The position numbers and the translations under genes are program-made. From Protula sp. h YS-2021 (taxonomy: Eukaryota > Annelida > Polychaeta > Sabellida > Serpulidae), in assembly GCA_949752745.1 (NCBI GenBank), contig OX457034.1, positions 3,919,646-3,983,645 on the forward strand: 64,000 nt of DNA, read 5' to 3'. Positions 23,058 to 36,699 of this stretch are shown here, in pieces; within the stretch, counting starts at the first letter, position 1; the number at the start of each line of letters is the position of its first letter. The notes below the pieces were generated by a model. The model saw nothing but the letters and a program-made list of their open reading frames with translations, ran no database searches and was not told where the DNA came from.

Positions 23058-25333
23058 AGGCTTGAAAGATAGGTTGTGTAAATCTTCGTTTACCTTTTGT
23101 CAAGTTTTTTACTTTTTCTGATTTAAAAGATTTAAACTATAAACTTTAGATGCCCAGTCGAGCCTATCTGAATCCCCCCTTCGACCAAAGAGTTTAATAT
23201 GCTACGAATTTAGTCATATGAAAGGAGATCACGATTTGCAATGATCTGATGGGGAAAACAATGCAGGATGTGCCTTTATTTACTGATTATTTGTTATTAT
23301 AAACATGGAAAATACTGAGTACTAGTAATGAACATCACTACAGTATATAGTTATATATACTGCATGATAGCTAGATATATATTATCTGATAAGTCTAACT
23401 TTAGACGAAGTCCCGTGAGAGGGGGCTGACTTTGAGTATTATTTTGTACCATGCGTGTTTTTGACATTTTAAAATGACCCTAAACGCGGATTTTTTATCA
23501 ATATGTGCCTTTAATGATAAGTGCCAATGCAATATATTCGAGCATATTTCAAATAAACTGAACAATTCATCTTTTGTGGTTTGCTTCAATAAGGATGTAC
23601 GTTGCTTAACACTGCTACATGCTAATAAATGAAGAAATGGGGAACAGGCGGTCTCCCCCTGGCGCTTTCCCCCCGGCGGTTTCCCCCCTGGTGGTCTCCC
23701 CCCCCCCCAGGCGGTCTCCCCGCTGTCCTCCCCCCCCCCCCCCCCACGGCAGATTTTTGTTAAAACTTACATCAGCAAAACTTGTACATTTCACTCGTTT
23801 TTTTCCTTCTCTCCCTCAAACTTGCTTTCCTTATTGATGTGTGAAGACCAAAGGGTTTGATATATTGATAAGTGATTGATATATTATGCTCAATGCATGC
23901 ACAAGAATTGCAATTGTTTCTTAGCCATCACCGCCAGAGTAGGCTACTGATGATGATGTTTTCCGGAGTAGTTTGGTTTATTTATGGATATCAGATTTGC
24001 GTCTGGAGAACGTAAATGGATGTATAAAAGCTCACCACAAAGTAGCCAAATTATCACATCAAGATGGAATTCATTACGACTATACGAGGAAAGCAGAAAT
24101 TGTCTTACACTGGGTCCTTGTATCTAAAGCAGAAGCATTTGGCAAGTGGTGCAATTTCATAAGAATGCCAAAAAAGAAGGGGTCAGGGAAAGAGAGATTT
24201 GACTGGTCATTGCAAAGCCAAAATTCAAGTGTAAATGGCGAGATTGTTAAACATACAAATGAGCACACTCATGTCCCAGACAGTGGCATCGCGTATAACG
24301 TAAAACTGTAAGGTGGTGCACACAGTAAAGCTGGTGATCTGTAAATTAAATTTCGTGATCGCATTTGAAAGATCAGTTTACAGTAAGTGTTTAATTGTAA
24401 TTTCGCAATTGGATTTTAAAGCAGATTATGTTCTAGTGATATTATGTAAAAGTAGATGAAAGGTGAGGTTGAAAATTGAAAAAGGAATGAAATGTACAAG
24501 TTTTGCTGATTTAAGTTTTACTAACTAAAAAAATCTGCCATGGGGGGGGGGGGACGGGGGGAGTCAGCCTACGGGGGGAGATTGCCATGGTGGAGTTGGT
24601 AGGGGGGAGTCCGCCGTATATCACTTGGTAGAACTGCTGTGCGAATACGTAACTTATTTTCTGTCTTTGGTTTCAGATAAATAAATAACCATGAGGTTTG
24701 CTGGTAGTATCTTGATATGCCTCAATTAAAAACAGATTTCCCTGGATACATTTGCCGAGCCAATGTACTGATCTGTTGACTATCTCTTGAATTTTAAAGA
24801 GAATAATGTAATGTATATTTAAACTAATATTACACATTTCCTTTCCATGGTGAAACAAATTGGTCACGATGAAAATAATGCTTAGACTTTTATGGCTGCT
24901 TCCAACACTAAACAGTCTGGTCATTCATCCCTATGGCATTTGGTCACGAGATCATCAATAATGAGTGAGTTATTCTGTTTTGGATTGAAACGCTTTTTCA
25001 TATCCTCTGCAATGCCTTGAGAGGGGGTCCTGACATGAAAAAATGATCAGAATTGTCTGAAACGTAAAACTATGCCAATATCTGATTTCTACCCCTAGGG
25101 GGTGGGGTTATAGATCCTGAAATGAAAAATGATCAGAATGGTTTGAAACGTAAAACTACGCTACAATCTGATTTTTGCCCTTAGGCGGGAGGATGGTCCT
25201 GAAATGAAAAATGATAAGAATGGTCCGGGGGGTGGTTAGGTTGGTCAGTGAGACACTGGGGAGGAGGGGGCAGGTTGGTCGATCAATCAGACATTTCTCA
25301 TTTCAGAAGTCTTCTCAGACGTAACATTTGAAC
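23058..25333. repeat. Array unit 3
   Basis: 2276 bp. It shares GGTCACG with unit 2 and lacks the GGAGGACGG insertion. Confidence -1.
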
Positions 25334-27607
25334 AGGCTTGAAAGATAGGTTGTGTAAATCTTCGTTTACCTTTTGTCAAGTTTTTTACTTTTTCTGATTT
25401 AAAAGATTTAAACTATAAACTTTAGATGCCCAGTCGAGCCTATCTGAATCCCCCCTTCGACCAAAGAGTTTAATATGCTACGAATTTAGTCATATGAAAG
25501 GAGATCACGATTTGCAATGATCTGATGGGGAAAACAATGCAGGATGTGCCTTTATTTACTGATTATTTGTTATTATAAACATGGAAAATACTGAGTACTA
25601 GTAATGAACATCACTACAGTATATAGTTATATATACTGCATGATAGCTAGATATATATTATCTGATAAGTCTAACTTTAGACGAAGTCCCGTGAGAGGGG
25701 GCTGACTTTGAGTATTATTTTGTACCATGCGTGTTTTTGACATTTTAAAATGACCCTAAACGCGGATTTTTTATCAATATGTGCCTTTAATGATAAGTGC
25801 CAATGCAATATATTCGAGCATATTTCAAATAAACTGAACAATTCATCTTTTGTGGTTTGCTTCAATAAGGATGTACGTTGCTTAACACTGCTACATGCTA
25901 ATAAATGAAGAAATGGGGAACAGGCGGTCTCCCCCTGGCGCTTTCCCCCGGCGGTTTCCCCCCTGGTGGTCTCCCCCCCCCCAGGCGGTCTCCCCGCTGT
26001 CCTCCCCCCCCCCCCACGGCAGATTTTTGTTAAAACTTACATCAGCAAAACTTGTACATTTCACTCGTTTTTTTCCTTCTCTCCCTCAAACTTGCTTTCC
26101 TTATTGATGTGTGAAGACCAAAGGGTTTGATATATTGATAAGTGATTGATATATTATGCTCAATGCATGCACAAGAATTGCAATTGTTTCTTAGCCATCA
26201 CCGCCAGAGTAGGCTACTGATGATGATGTTTTCCGGAGTAGTTTGGTTTATTTATGGATATCAGATTTGCGTCTGGAGAACGTAAATGGATGTATAAAAG
26301 CTCACCACAAAGTAGCCAAATTATCACATCAAGATGGAATTCATTACGACTATACGAGGAAAGCAGAAATTGTCTTACACTGGGTCCTTGTATCTAAAGC
26401 AGAAGCATTTGGCAAGTGGTGCAATTTCATAAGAATGCCAAAAAAGAAGGGGTCAGGGAAAGAGAGATTTGACTGGTCATTGCAAAGCCAAAATTCAAGT
26501 GTAAATGGCGAGATTGTTAAACATACAAATGAGCATACTCATGTCCCAGACAGTGGCATCGCGTATAACGTAAAACTGTAAGGTGGTGCACACAGTAAAG
26601 CTGGTGATCTGTAAATTAAATTTCGTGATCGCATTTGAAAGATCAGTTTACAGTAAGTGTTTAATTGTAATTTCGCAATTGGATTTTAAAGCAGATTATG
26701 TTCTAGTGATATTATGTAAAAGTAGATGAAAGGTGAGGTTGAAAATTGAAAAAGGAATGAAATGTACAAGTTTTGCTGATTTAAGTTTTACTAACTAAAA
26801 AAATCTGCCATGGGGGGGGGGGGGAGGACGGGGGGAGTCAGCCTACGGGGGGAGATCGCCATGGTGGAGTTGGTAGGGGGGAGTCCGCCGTATATCACTT
26901 GGTAGAACTGCTGTGCGAATACGTAACTTATTTTCTGTCTTTGGTTTCAGATAAATAAATAACCATGAGGTTTGCTGGTAGTATCTTGATATGCCTCAAT
27001 TAAAAACAGATTTCCCTGGATACATTTGCCGAGCCAATGTACTGATCTGTTGACTATCTCTTGAATTTTAAAGAGAATAATGTAATGTATATTTAAACTA
27101 ATATTACACATTTCCTTTCCATGGTGAAACAAATTGTTCACGATGAAAATAATGCTTAGACTTTTATGGCTGCTTCCAACACTAAACAGTCTGGTCATTC
27201 ATCCCTATGACATTTGGTCACGAGATCATCAATAATGAGTGAGTTATTCTGTTTTGGATTGAAACGCTTTTTCATATCCTCTGCAATGCCTTGAGAGGGG
27301 GTCCTGACATGAAAAAATGATCAGAATTGTCTGAAACGTAAAACTATGCCAATATCTGATTTCTACCCCTAGGGGGTGGGGTTATAGATCCTGAAATGAA
27401 AAATGATCAGAATGGTTTGAAACGTAAAACTACGCTACAATCTGATTTTTGCCCTTAGGCGGGAGGATGGTCCTGAAATGAAAAATGATAAGAATGGTCC
27501 GGGGGGTGGTTAGGTTGGTCAGTGAGACACTGGGGAGGAGGGGGCAGGTTGGTCGATCAATCAGACATTTCTCATTTCAGAAGTCTTCTCAGACGTAACA
27601 TTTGAAC
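25334..27607. repeat. Array unit 4
   Basis: 2274 bp. First copy with GGAGGACGG and GATCGCC in the G-rich end of the nested element. It keeps TATAAAC in the spacer. Confidence -1.
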
Positions 27608-29881
27608 AGGCTTGAAAGATAGGTTGTGTAAATCTTCGTTTACCTTTTGTCAAGTTTTTTACTTTTTCTGATTTAAAAGATTTAAACTATAAACTTTAGA
27701 TGCCCAGTCGAGCCTATCTGAATCCCCCCTTCGACCAAAGAGTTTAATATGCTACGAATTTAGTCATATGAAAGGAGATCACGATTTGCAATGATCTGAT
27801 GGGGAAAACAATGCAGGATGTGCCTTTATTTACTGATTATTTGTTATTATAGACATGGAAAATACTGAGTACTAGTAATGAACATCACTACAGTATATAG
27901 TTATATATACTGCATGATAGCTAGATATATATTATCTGATAAGTCTAACTTTAGACGAAGTCCCGTGAGAGGGGGCTGACTTTGAGTATTATTTTGTACC
28001 ATGCGTGTTTTTGACATTTTAAAATGACCCTAAACGCGGATTTTTATCAATATGTGCCTTTAATGATAAGTGCCAATGCAATATATTCGAGCATATTTCA
28101 AATAAACTGAACAATTCATCTTTTGTGGTTTGCTTCAATAAGGATGTACGTTGCTTAACACTGCTACATGCTAATAAATGAAGAAATGGGGAACAGGCGG
28201 TCTCCCCCTGGCGCTTTCCCCCCGGCGGTTTCCCCCCTGGTGGTCTCCCCCCCCCCAGGCGGTCTCCCCGCTGTCCTCCCCCCCCCCCCCACGGCAGATT
28301 TTTGTTAAAACTTACATCAGCAAAACTTGTACATTTCACTCGTTTTTTTCCTTCTCTCCCTCAAACTTGCTTTCCTTATTGATGTGTGAAGACCAAAGGG
28401 TTTGATATATTGATAAGTGATTGATATATTATGCTCAATGCATGCACAAGAATTGCAATTGTTTCTTAGCCATCACCGCCAGAGTAGGCTACTGATGATG
28501 ATGTTTTCCGGAGTAGTTTGGTTTATTTATGGATATCAGATTTGCGTCTGGAGAACGTAAATGGATGTATAAAAGCTCACCACAAAGTAGCCAAATTATC
28601 ACATCAAGATGGAATTCATTACGACTATACGAGGAAAGCAGAAATTGTCTTACACTGGGTCCTTGTATCTAAAGCAGAAGCATTTGGCAAGTGGTGCAAT
28701 TTCATAAGAATGCCAAAAAAGAAGGGGTCAGGGAAAGAGAGATTTGACTGGTCATTGCAAAGCCAAAATTCAAGTGTAAATGGCGAGATTGTTAAACATA
28801 CAAATGAGCACACTCATGTCCCAGACAGTGGCATCGCGTATAACGTAAAACTGTAAGGTGGTGCACACAGTAAAGCTGGTGATCTGTAAATTAAATTTCG
28901 TGATCGCATTTGAAAGATCAGTTTACAGTAAGTGTTTAATTGTAATTTCGCAATTGGATTTTAAAGCAGATTATGTTCTAGTGATATTATGTAAAAGTAG
29001 ATGAAAGGTGAGGTTGAAAATTGAAAAAGGAATGAAATGTACAAGTTTTGCTGATTTAAGTTTTACTAACTAAAAAAATCTGCCATGGGGGGGGGGGGAG
29101 GACGGGGGGAGTCAGCCTACGGGGGGAGATTGCCATGGTGGAGTTGGTAGGGGGGAGTCCGCCGTATATCACTTGGTAGAACTGCTGTGCGAATACGTAA
29201 CTTATTTTCTGTCTTTGGTTTCAGATAAATAAATAACCATGAGGTTTGCTGGTAGTATCTTGATATGCCTCAATTAAAAACAGATTTCCCTGGATACATT
29301 TGCCGAGCCAATGTACTGATCTGTTGACTATCTCTTGAATTTTAAAGAGAATAATGTAATGTATATTTAAACTAATATTACACATTTCCTTTCCATGGTG
29401 AAACAAATTGTTCACGATGAAAATAATGCTTAGACTTTTATGGCTGCTTCCAACACTAAACAGTCTGGTCATTCATCCCTATGACATTTGGTCACGAGAT
29501 CATCAATAATGAGTGAGTTATTCTGTTTTGGATTGAAACGCTTTTTCATATCCTCTGCAATGCCTTGAGAGGGGGTCCTGACATGAAAAAATGATCAGAA
29601 TTGTCTGAAACGTAAAACTATGCCAATATCTGATTTCTACCCCTAGGGGGTGGGGTTATAGATCCTGAAATGAAAAATGATCAGAATGGTTTGAAACGTA
29701 AAACTACGCTACAATCTGATTTTTGCCCTTAGGCGGGAGGATGGTCCTGAAATGAAAAATGATAAGAATGGTCCGGGGGGTGGTTAGGTTGGTCAGTGAG
29801 ACACTGGGGAGGAGGGGGCAGGTTGGTCGATCAATCAGACATTTCTCATTTCAGAAGTCTTCTCAGACGTAACATTTGAAC
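27608..29881. repeat. Array unit 5
   Basis: 2274 bp. TATAGAC spacer variant. One T is missing from the T6 tract near 28,040, which breaks the minus-strand gene fragment there. Confidence -1.
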
Positions 29882-32153
29882 AGGCTTGAAAGATAGGTTG
29901 TGTAAATCTTCGTTTACCTTTTGTCAAGTTTTTTACTTTTTCTGATTTAAAAGATTTAAACTATAAACTTTAGATGCCCAGTCGAGCCTATCTGAATCCC
30001 CCCTTCGACCAAAGAGTTTAATATGCTACGAATTTAGTCATATGAAAGGAGATCACGATTTGCAATGATCTGATGGGGAAAACAATGCAGGATGTGCCTT
30101 TATTTACTGATTATTTGTTATTATAGACATGGAAAATACTGAGTACTAGTAATGAACATCACTACAGTATATAGTTATATATACTGCATGATAGCTAGAT
30201 ATATATTATCTGATAAGTCTAACTTTAGACGAAGTCCCGTGAGAGGGGGCTGACTTTGAGTATTATTTTGTACCATGCGTGTTTTTGACATTTTAAAATG
30301 ACCCTAAACGCGGATTTTTTATCAATATGTGCCTTTAATGATAAGTGCCAATGCAATATATTCGAGCATATTTCAAATAAACTGAACAATTCATCTTTTG
30401 TGGTTTGCTTCAATAAGGATGTACGTTGCTTAACACTGCTACATGCTAATAAATGAAGAAATGGGGAACAGGCGGTCTCCCCCTGGCGCTTTCCCCCGGC
30501 GGTTTCCCCCCTGGTGGTCTCCCCCCCCACAGGCGGTCTCCCCGCTGTCCTCCCCCCCCCCCCACGGCAGATTTTTGTTAAAACTTACATCAGCAAAACT
30601 TGTACATTTCACTCGTTTTTTTCCTTCTCTCCCTCAAACTTCCTTTCCTTATTGATGTGTGAAGACCAAAGGGTTTGATATATTGATAAGTGATTGATAT
30701 ATTATGCTCAATGCATGCACAAGAATTGCAATTGTTTCTTAGCCATCACCGCCAGAGTAGGCTACTGATGATGATGTTTTCCGGAGTAGTTTGGTTTATT
30801 TATGGATATCAGATTTGCGTCTGGAGAACGTAAATGGATGTATAAAAGCTCACCACAAAGTAGCCAAATTATCACATCAAGATGGAATTCATTACGACTA
30901 TACGAGAAAAGCAGAAATTGTCTTACACTGGGTCCTTGTATCTAAAGCAGAAGCATTTGGCAAGTGGTGCAATTTCATAAGAATGCCAAAAAAGAAGGGG
31001 TCAGGGAAAGAGAGATTTGACTGGTCATTGCAAAGCCAAAATTCAAGTGTAAATGGCGAGATTGTTAAACATACAAATGAGCACACTCATGTCCCAGACA
31101 GTGGCATCGCGTATAACGTAAAACTGTAAGGTGGTGCACACAGTAAAGCTGGTGATCTGTAAATTAAATTTCGTGATCGCATTTGAAAGATCAGTTTACA
31201 GTAAGTGTTTAATTGTAATTTCGCAATTGGATTTTAAAGCAGATTATGTTCTAGTGATATTATGTAAAAGTAGATGAAAGGTGAGGTTGAAAATTGAAAA
31301 AGGAATGAAATGTACAAGTTTTGCTGATTTAAGTTTTACTAACTAAAAAAATCTGCCATGGGGGGGGGGGGGGACGGGGGGAGTCAGCCTACGGGGGGAG
31401 ATTGCCATGGTGGAGTTGGTAGGGGGGAGTCCGTCGTATATCACTTGGTAGAACTGCTGTGCGAATACGTAACTTATTTTCTGTCTTTGGTTTCAGATAA
31501 ATAAATAACCATGAGGTTTGCTGGTAGTATCTTGATATGCCTCAATTAAAAACAGATTTCCCTGGATACATTTGCCGAGCCAATGTACTGATCTGTTGAC
31601 TATCTCTTGAATTTTAAAGAGAATAATGTAATGTATATTTAAACTAATATTACACATTTCCTTTCCATGGTGAAACAAATTGTTCACGATGAAAATAATG
31701 CTTAGACTTTTATGGCTGCTTCCAACACTAAACAGTCTGGTCATTCATCCCTATGACATTTGGTCACGAGATCATCAATAATGAGTGAGTTATTCTGTTT
31801 TGGATTGAAACGCTTTTTCATATCCTCTGCAATGCCTTGAGAGGGGGTCCTGACATGAAAAAATGATCAGAATTGTCTGAAACGTAAAACTATGCCAATA
31901 TCTGATTTCTACCCCTAGGGGGTGGGGTTATAGATCCTGAAATGAAAAATGATCAGAATGGTTTGAAACGTAAAACTACGCTACAATCTGATTTTTGCCC
32001 TTAGGCGGGAGGATGGTCCTGAAATGAAAAATGATAAGAATGGTCCGGGGGGTGGTTAGGTTGGTCAGTGAGACACTGGGGAGGAGGGGGCAGGTTGGTC
32101 GATCAATCAGACATTTCTCATTTCAGAAGTCTTCTCAGACGTAACATTTGAAC
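29882..32153. repeat. Array unit 6
   Basis: 2272 bp. TATAGAC variant but without GGAGGACGG. Private GTCGTATATC near 31,432 and CTTCCTTTCC near 30,640. Confidence -1.
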
Positions 32154-34421
32154 AGGCTTGAAAGATAGGTTGTGTAAATCTTCGTTTACCTTTTGTCAAG
32201 TTTTTTACTTTTTCTGATTTAAAAGATTTAAACTATAAACTTTAGATGCCCAGTCGAGCCTATCTGAATCCCCCCTTCGACCAAAGAGTTTAATATGCTA
32301 CGAATTTAGTCATATGAAAGGAGATCACGATTTGCAATGATCTGATGGGGAAAACAATGCAGGATGTGCCTTTATTTACTGATTATTTGTTATTATAGAC
32401 ATGGAAAATACTGAGTACTAGTAATGAACATCACTACAGTATATAGTTATATATACTGCATGATAGCTAGATATATATTATCTGATAAGTCTAACTTTAG
32501 ACGAAGTCCCGTGAGAGGGGGCTGACTTTGAGTATTATTTTGTACCATGCGTGTTTTCGACATTTTAAAATGACCCTAAACGCGGATTTTTTATCAATAT
32601 GTGCCTTTAATGATAAGTGCCAATGCAATATATTCGAGCATATTTCAAATAAACTGAACAATTCATCTTTTGTGGTTTGCTTCAATAAGGATGTACGTTG
32701 CTTAACACTGCTACATGCTAATAAATGAAGAAATGGGGAACAGGCGGTCTCCCCCTGGCGCTTTCCCCCCGGCGGTTTCCCCCCTGGTGGTCTCCCCCCC
32801 CCCAGGCGGTCTCCCCGCTGTCCCCCCCCCCCACGGCAGATTTTTGTTAAAACTTACATCAGCAAAACTTGTACATTTCACTCGTTTTTTTCCTTCTCTC
32901 CCTCAAACTTGCTTTCCTTATTGATGTGTGAAGACCAAAGGGTTTGATATATTGATAAGTGATTGATATATTATGCTCAATGCATGCACAAGAATTGCAA
33001 TTGTTTCTTAGCCATCACCGCCAGAGTAGGCTACTGATGATGATGTTTTCCGGAGTAGTTTGGTTTATTTATGGATATCAGATTTGCGTCTGGAGAACGT
33101 AAATGGATGTATAAAAGCTCACCACAAAGTAGCCAAATTATCACATCAAGATGGAATTCATTACGACTATACGAGGAAAGCAGAAATTGTCTTACACTGG
33201 GTCCTTGTATCTAAAGCAGAAGCATTTGGCAAGTGGTGCAATTTCATAAGAATGCCAAAAAAGAAGGGGTCAGGGAAAGAGAGATTTGACTGGTCATTGC
33301 AAAGCCAAAATTCAAGTGTAAATGGCGAGATTGTTAAACATACAAATGAGCACACTCATGTCCCAGACAGTGGCATCGCGTATAACGTAAAACTGTAAGG
33401 TGGTGCACACAGTAAAGCTGGTGATCTGTAAATTAAATTTCGTGATCGCATTTGAAAGATCAGTTTACAGTAAGTGTTTAATTGTAATTTCGCAATTGGA
33501 TTTTAAAGCAGATTATGTTCTAGTGATATTATGTAAAAGTAGATGAAAGGTGAGGTTGAAAATTGAAAAAGGAATGAAATGTACAAGTTTTGCTGATTTA
33601 AGTTTTACTAACTAAAAAAATCTGCCATGGGGGGGGGGAGGACGGGGGGAGTCAGCCTACGGGGGGAGATCGCGATGGTGGAGTTGGTAGGGGGGAGTCC
33701 GCCGTATATCACTTGGTAGAACTGCTGTGCGAATACGTAACTTATTTTCTGTCTTTGGTTTCAGATAAATAAATAACCATGAGGTTTGCTGGTAGTATCT
33801 TGATATGCCTCAATTAAAAACAGATTTCCCTGGATACATTTGCCGAGCCAATGTACTGATCTGTTGACTATCTCTTGAATTTTAAAGAGAATAATGTAAT
33901 GTATATTTAAACTAATATTACACATTTCCTTTCCATGGTGAAACAAATTGTTCACGATGAAAATAATGCTTAGACTTTTATGGCTGCTTCCAACACTAAA
34001 CAGTCTGGTCATTCATCCCTATGACATTTGGTCACGAGATCATCAATAATGAGTGAGTTATTCTGTTTTGGATTGAAACGCTTTTTCATATCCTCTGCAA
34101 TGCCTTGAGAGGGGGTCCTGACATGAAAAAATGATCAGAATTGTCTGAAACGTAAAACTATGCCAATATCTGATTTCTACCCCTAGGGGGTGGGGTTATA
34201 GATCCTGAAATGAAAAATGATCAGAATGGTTTGAAACGTAAAACTACGCTACAATCTGATTTTTGCCCTTAGGCGGGAGGATGGTCCTGAAATGAAAAAT
34301 GATAAGAATGGTCCGGGGGGTGGTTAGGTTGGTCAGTGAGACACTGGGGAGGAGGGGGCAGGTTGGTCGATCAATCAGACATTTCTCATTTCAGAAGTCT
34401 TCTCAGACGTAACATTTGAAC
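32154..34421. repeat. Array unit 7
   Basis: 2268 bp, the shortest. GTTTTCGAC variant (shared with unit 9) and GATCGCG (shared with unit 8). Confidence -1.
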
Positions 34422-36699
34422 AGGCTTGAAAGATAGGTTGTGTAAATCTTCGTTTACCTTTTGTCAAGTTTTTTACTTTTTCTGATTTAAAAGATTTAAA
34501 CTATAAACTTTAGATGCCCAGTCGAGCCTATCTGAATCCCCCCTTCGACCAAAGAGTTTAATATGCTACGAATTTAGTCATATGAAAGGAGATCACGATT
34601 TGCAATGATCTGATGGGGAAAACAATGCAGGATGTGCCTTTATTTACTGATTATTTGTTATTATAAACATGGAAAATACTGAGTACTAGTAATGAACATC
34701 ACTACAGTATATAGTTATATATACTGCATGATAGCTAGATATATATTATCTGATAAGTCTAACTTTAGACGAAGTCCCGTGAGAGGGGGCTGACTTTGAG
34801 TATTATTTTTTACCATGCGTGTTTTTGACATTTTAAAATGACCCTAAACGCGGATTTTTTATCAATATGTGCCTTTAATGATAAGTGCCAATGCAATATA
34901 TTCGAGCATATTTCAAATAAACTGAACAATTCATCTTTTGTGGTTTGCTTCAATAAGGATGTACGTTGCTTAACACTGCTACATGCTAATAAATGAAGAA
35001 ATGGGGAACAGGCGGTCTCCCCCTGGCGCTTTCCCCCCGGCGGTTTCCCCCCTGGTGGTCTCCCCCCCCCCCCCAGCCGGTCTCCCCGCTGTCCTCCCCC
35101 CCCCCCCACGGCAGATTTTTGTTAAAACTTACATCAGCAAAACTTGTACATTTCACTCGTTTTTTTCCTTCTCTCCCTCAAACTTGCTTTCCTTATTGAT
35201 GTGTGAAGACCAAAGGGTTTGATATATTGATAAGTGATTGATATATTATGCTCAATGCATGCACAAGAATTGCAATTGTTTCTTAGCCATCACCGCCAGA
35301 GTAGGCTACTGATGATGATGTTTTCCGGAGTAGTTTGGTTTATTTATGGATATCAGATTTGCGTCTGGAGAACGTAAATGGATGTATAAAAGCTCACCAC
35401 AAAGTAGCCAAATTATCACATCAAGATGGAATTCATTACGACTATACGAGGAAAGCAGAAATTGTCTTACACTGGGTCCTTGTATCTAAAGCAGAAGCAT
35501 TTGGCAAGTGGTGCAATTTCATAAGAATGCCAAAAAAGAAGGGGTCAGGGAAAGAGAGATTTGACTGGTCATTGCAAAGCCAAAATTCAAGTGTAAATGG
35601 CGAGATTGTTAAACATACAAATGAGCACACTCATGTCCCAGACAGTGGCATCGCGTATAACGTAAAACTGTAAGGTGGTGCACACAGTAAAGCTGGTGAT
35701 CTGTAAATTAAATTTCGTGATCGCATTTGAAAGATCAGTTTACAGTAAGTGTTTAATTGTAATTTCGCAATTGGATTTTAAAGCAGATTATGTTCTAGTG
35801 ATATTATGTAAAAGTAGATGAAAGGTGAGGTTGAAAATTGAAAAAGGAATGAAATGTACAAGTTTTGCTGATTTAAGTTTTACTAACTAAAAAAATCTGC
35901 CATGGGGGGGGGGGGGAGGACGGGGGGAGTCAGCCTACGGGGGGAGATCGCGATGGTGGAGTTGGTAGGGGGGAGTCCGCCGTATATCACTTGGTAGAAC
36001 TGCTGTGCGAATACGTAACTTATTTTCTGTCTTTGGTTTCAGATAAATAAATAACCATGAGGTTTGCTGGTAGTATCTTGATATGCCTCAATTAAAAACA
36101 GATTTCCCTGGATACATTTGCCGAGCCAATGTACTGATCTGTTGACTATCTCTTGAATTTTAAAGAGAATAATGTAATGTATATTTAAACTAATATTACA
36201 CATTTCCTTTCCATGGTGAAACAAATTGTTCACGATGAAAATAATGCTTAGACTTTTATGGCTGCTTCCAACACTAAACAGTCTGGTCATTCATCCCTAT
36301 GACATTTGGTCACGAGATCATCAATAATGAGTGAGTTATTCTGTTTTGGATTGAAACGCTTTTTCATATCCTCTGCAATGCCTTGAGAGGGGGTCCTGAC
36401 ATGAAAAAATGATCAGAATTGTCTGAAACGTAAAACTATGCCAATATCTGATTTCTACCCCTAGGGGATGGGGTTATAGATCCTGAAATGAAAAATGATC
36501 AGAATGGTTTGAAACGTAAAACTACGCTACAATCTGATTTTTGCCCTTAGGCGGGAGGATGGTCCTGAAATGAAAAATGATAAGAATGGTCCGGGGGGTG
36601 GTTAGGTTGGTCAGTGAGACACTGGGGAGGAGGGGGCAGGTTGGTCGATCAATCAGACATTTCTCATTTCAGAAGTCTTCTCAGACGTAACATTTGAAC
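34422..36699. repeat. Array unit 8
   Basis: 2278 bp, the longest. It reverts to TATAAAC and GTTTTTGAC while sharing GATCGCG with unit 7. Private CCCCAGCCGG. Confidence -1.
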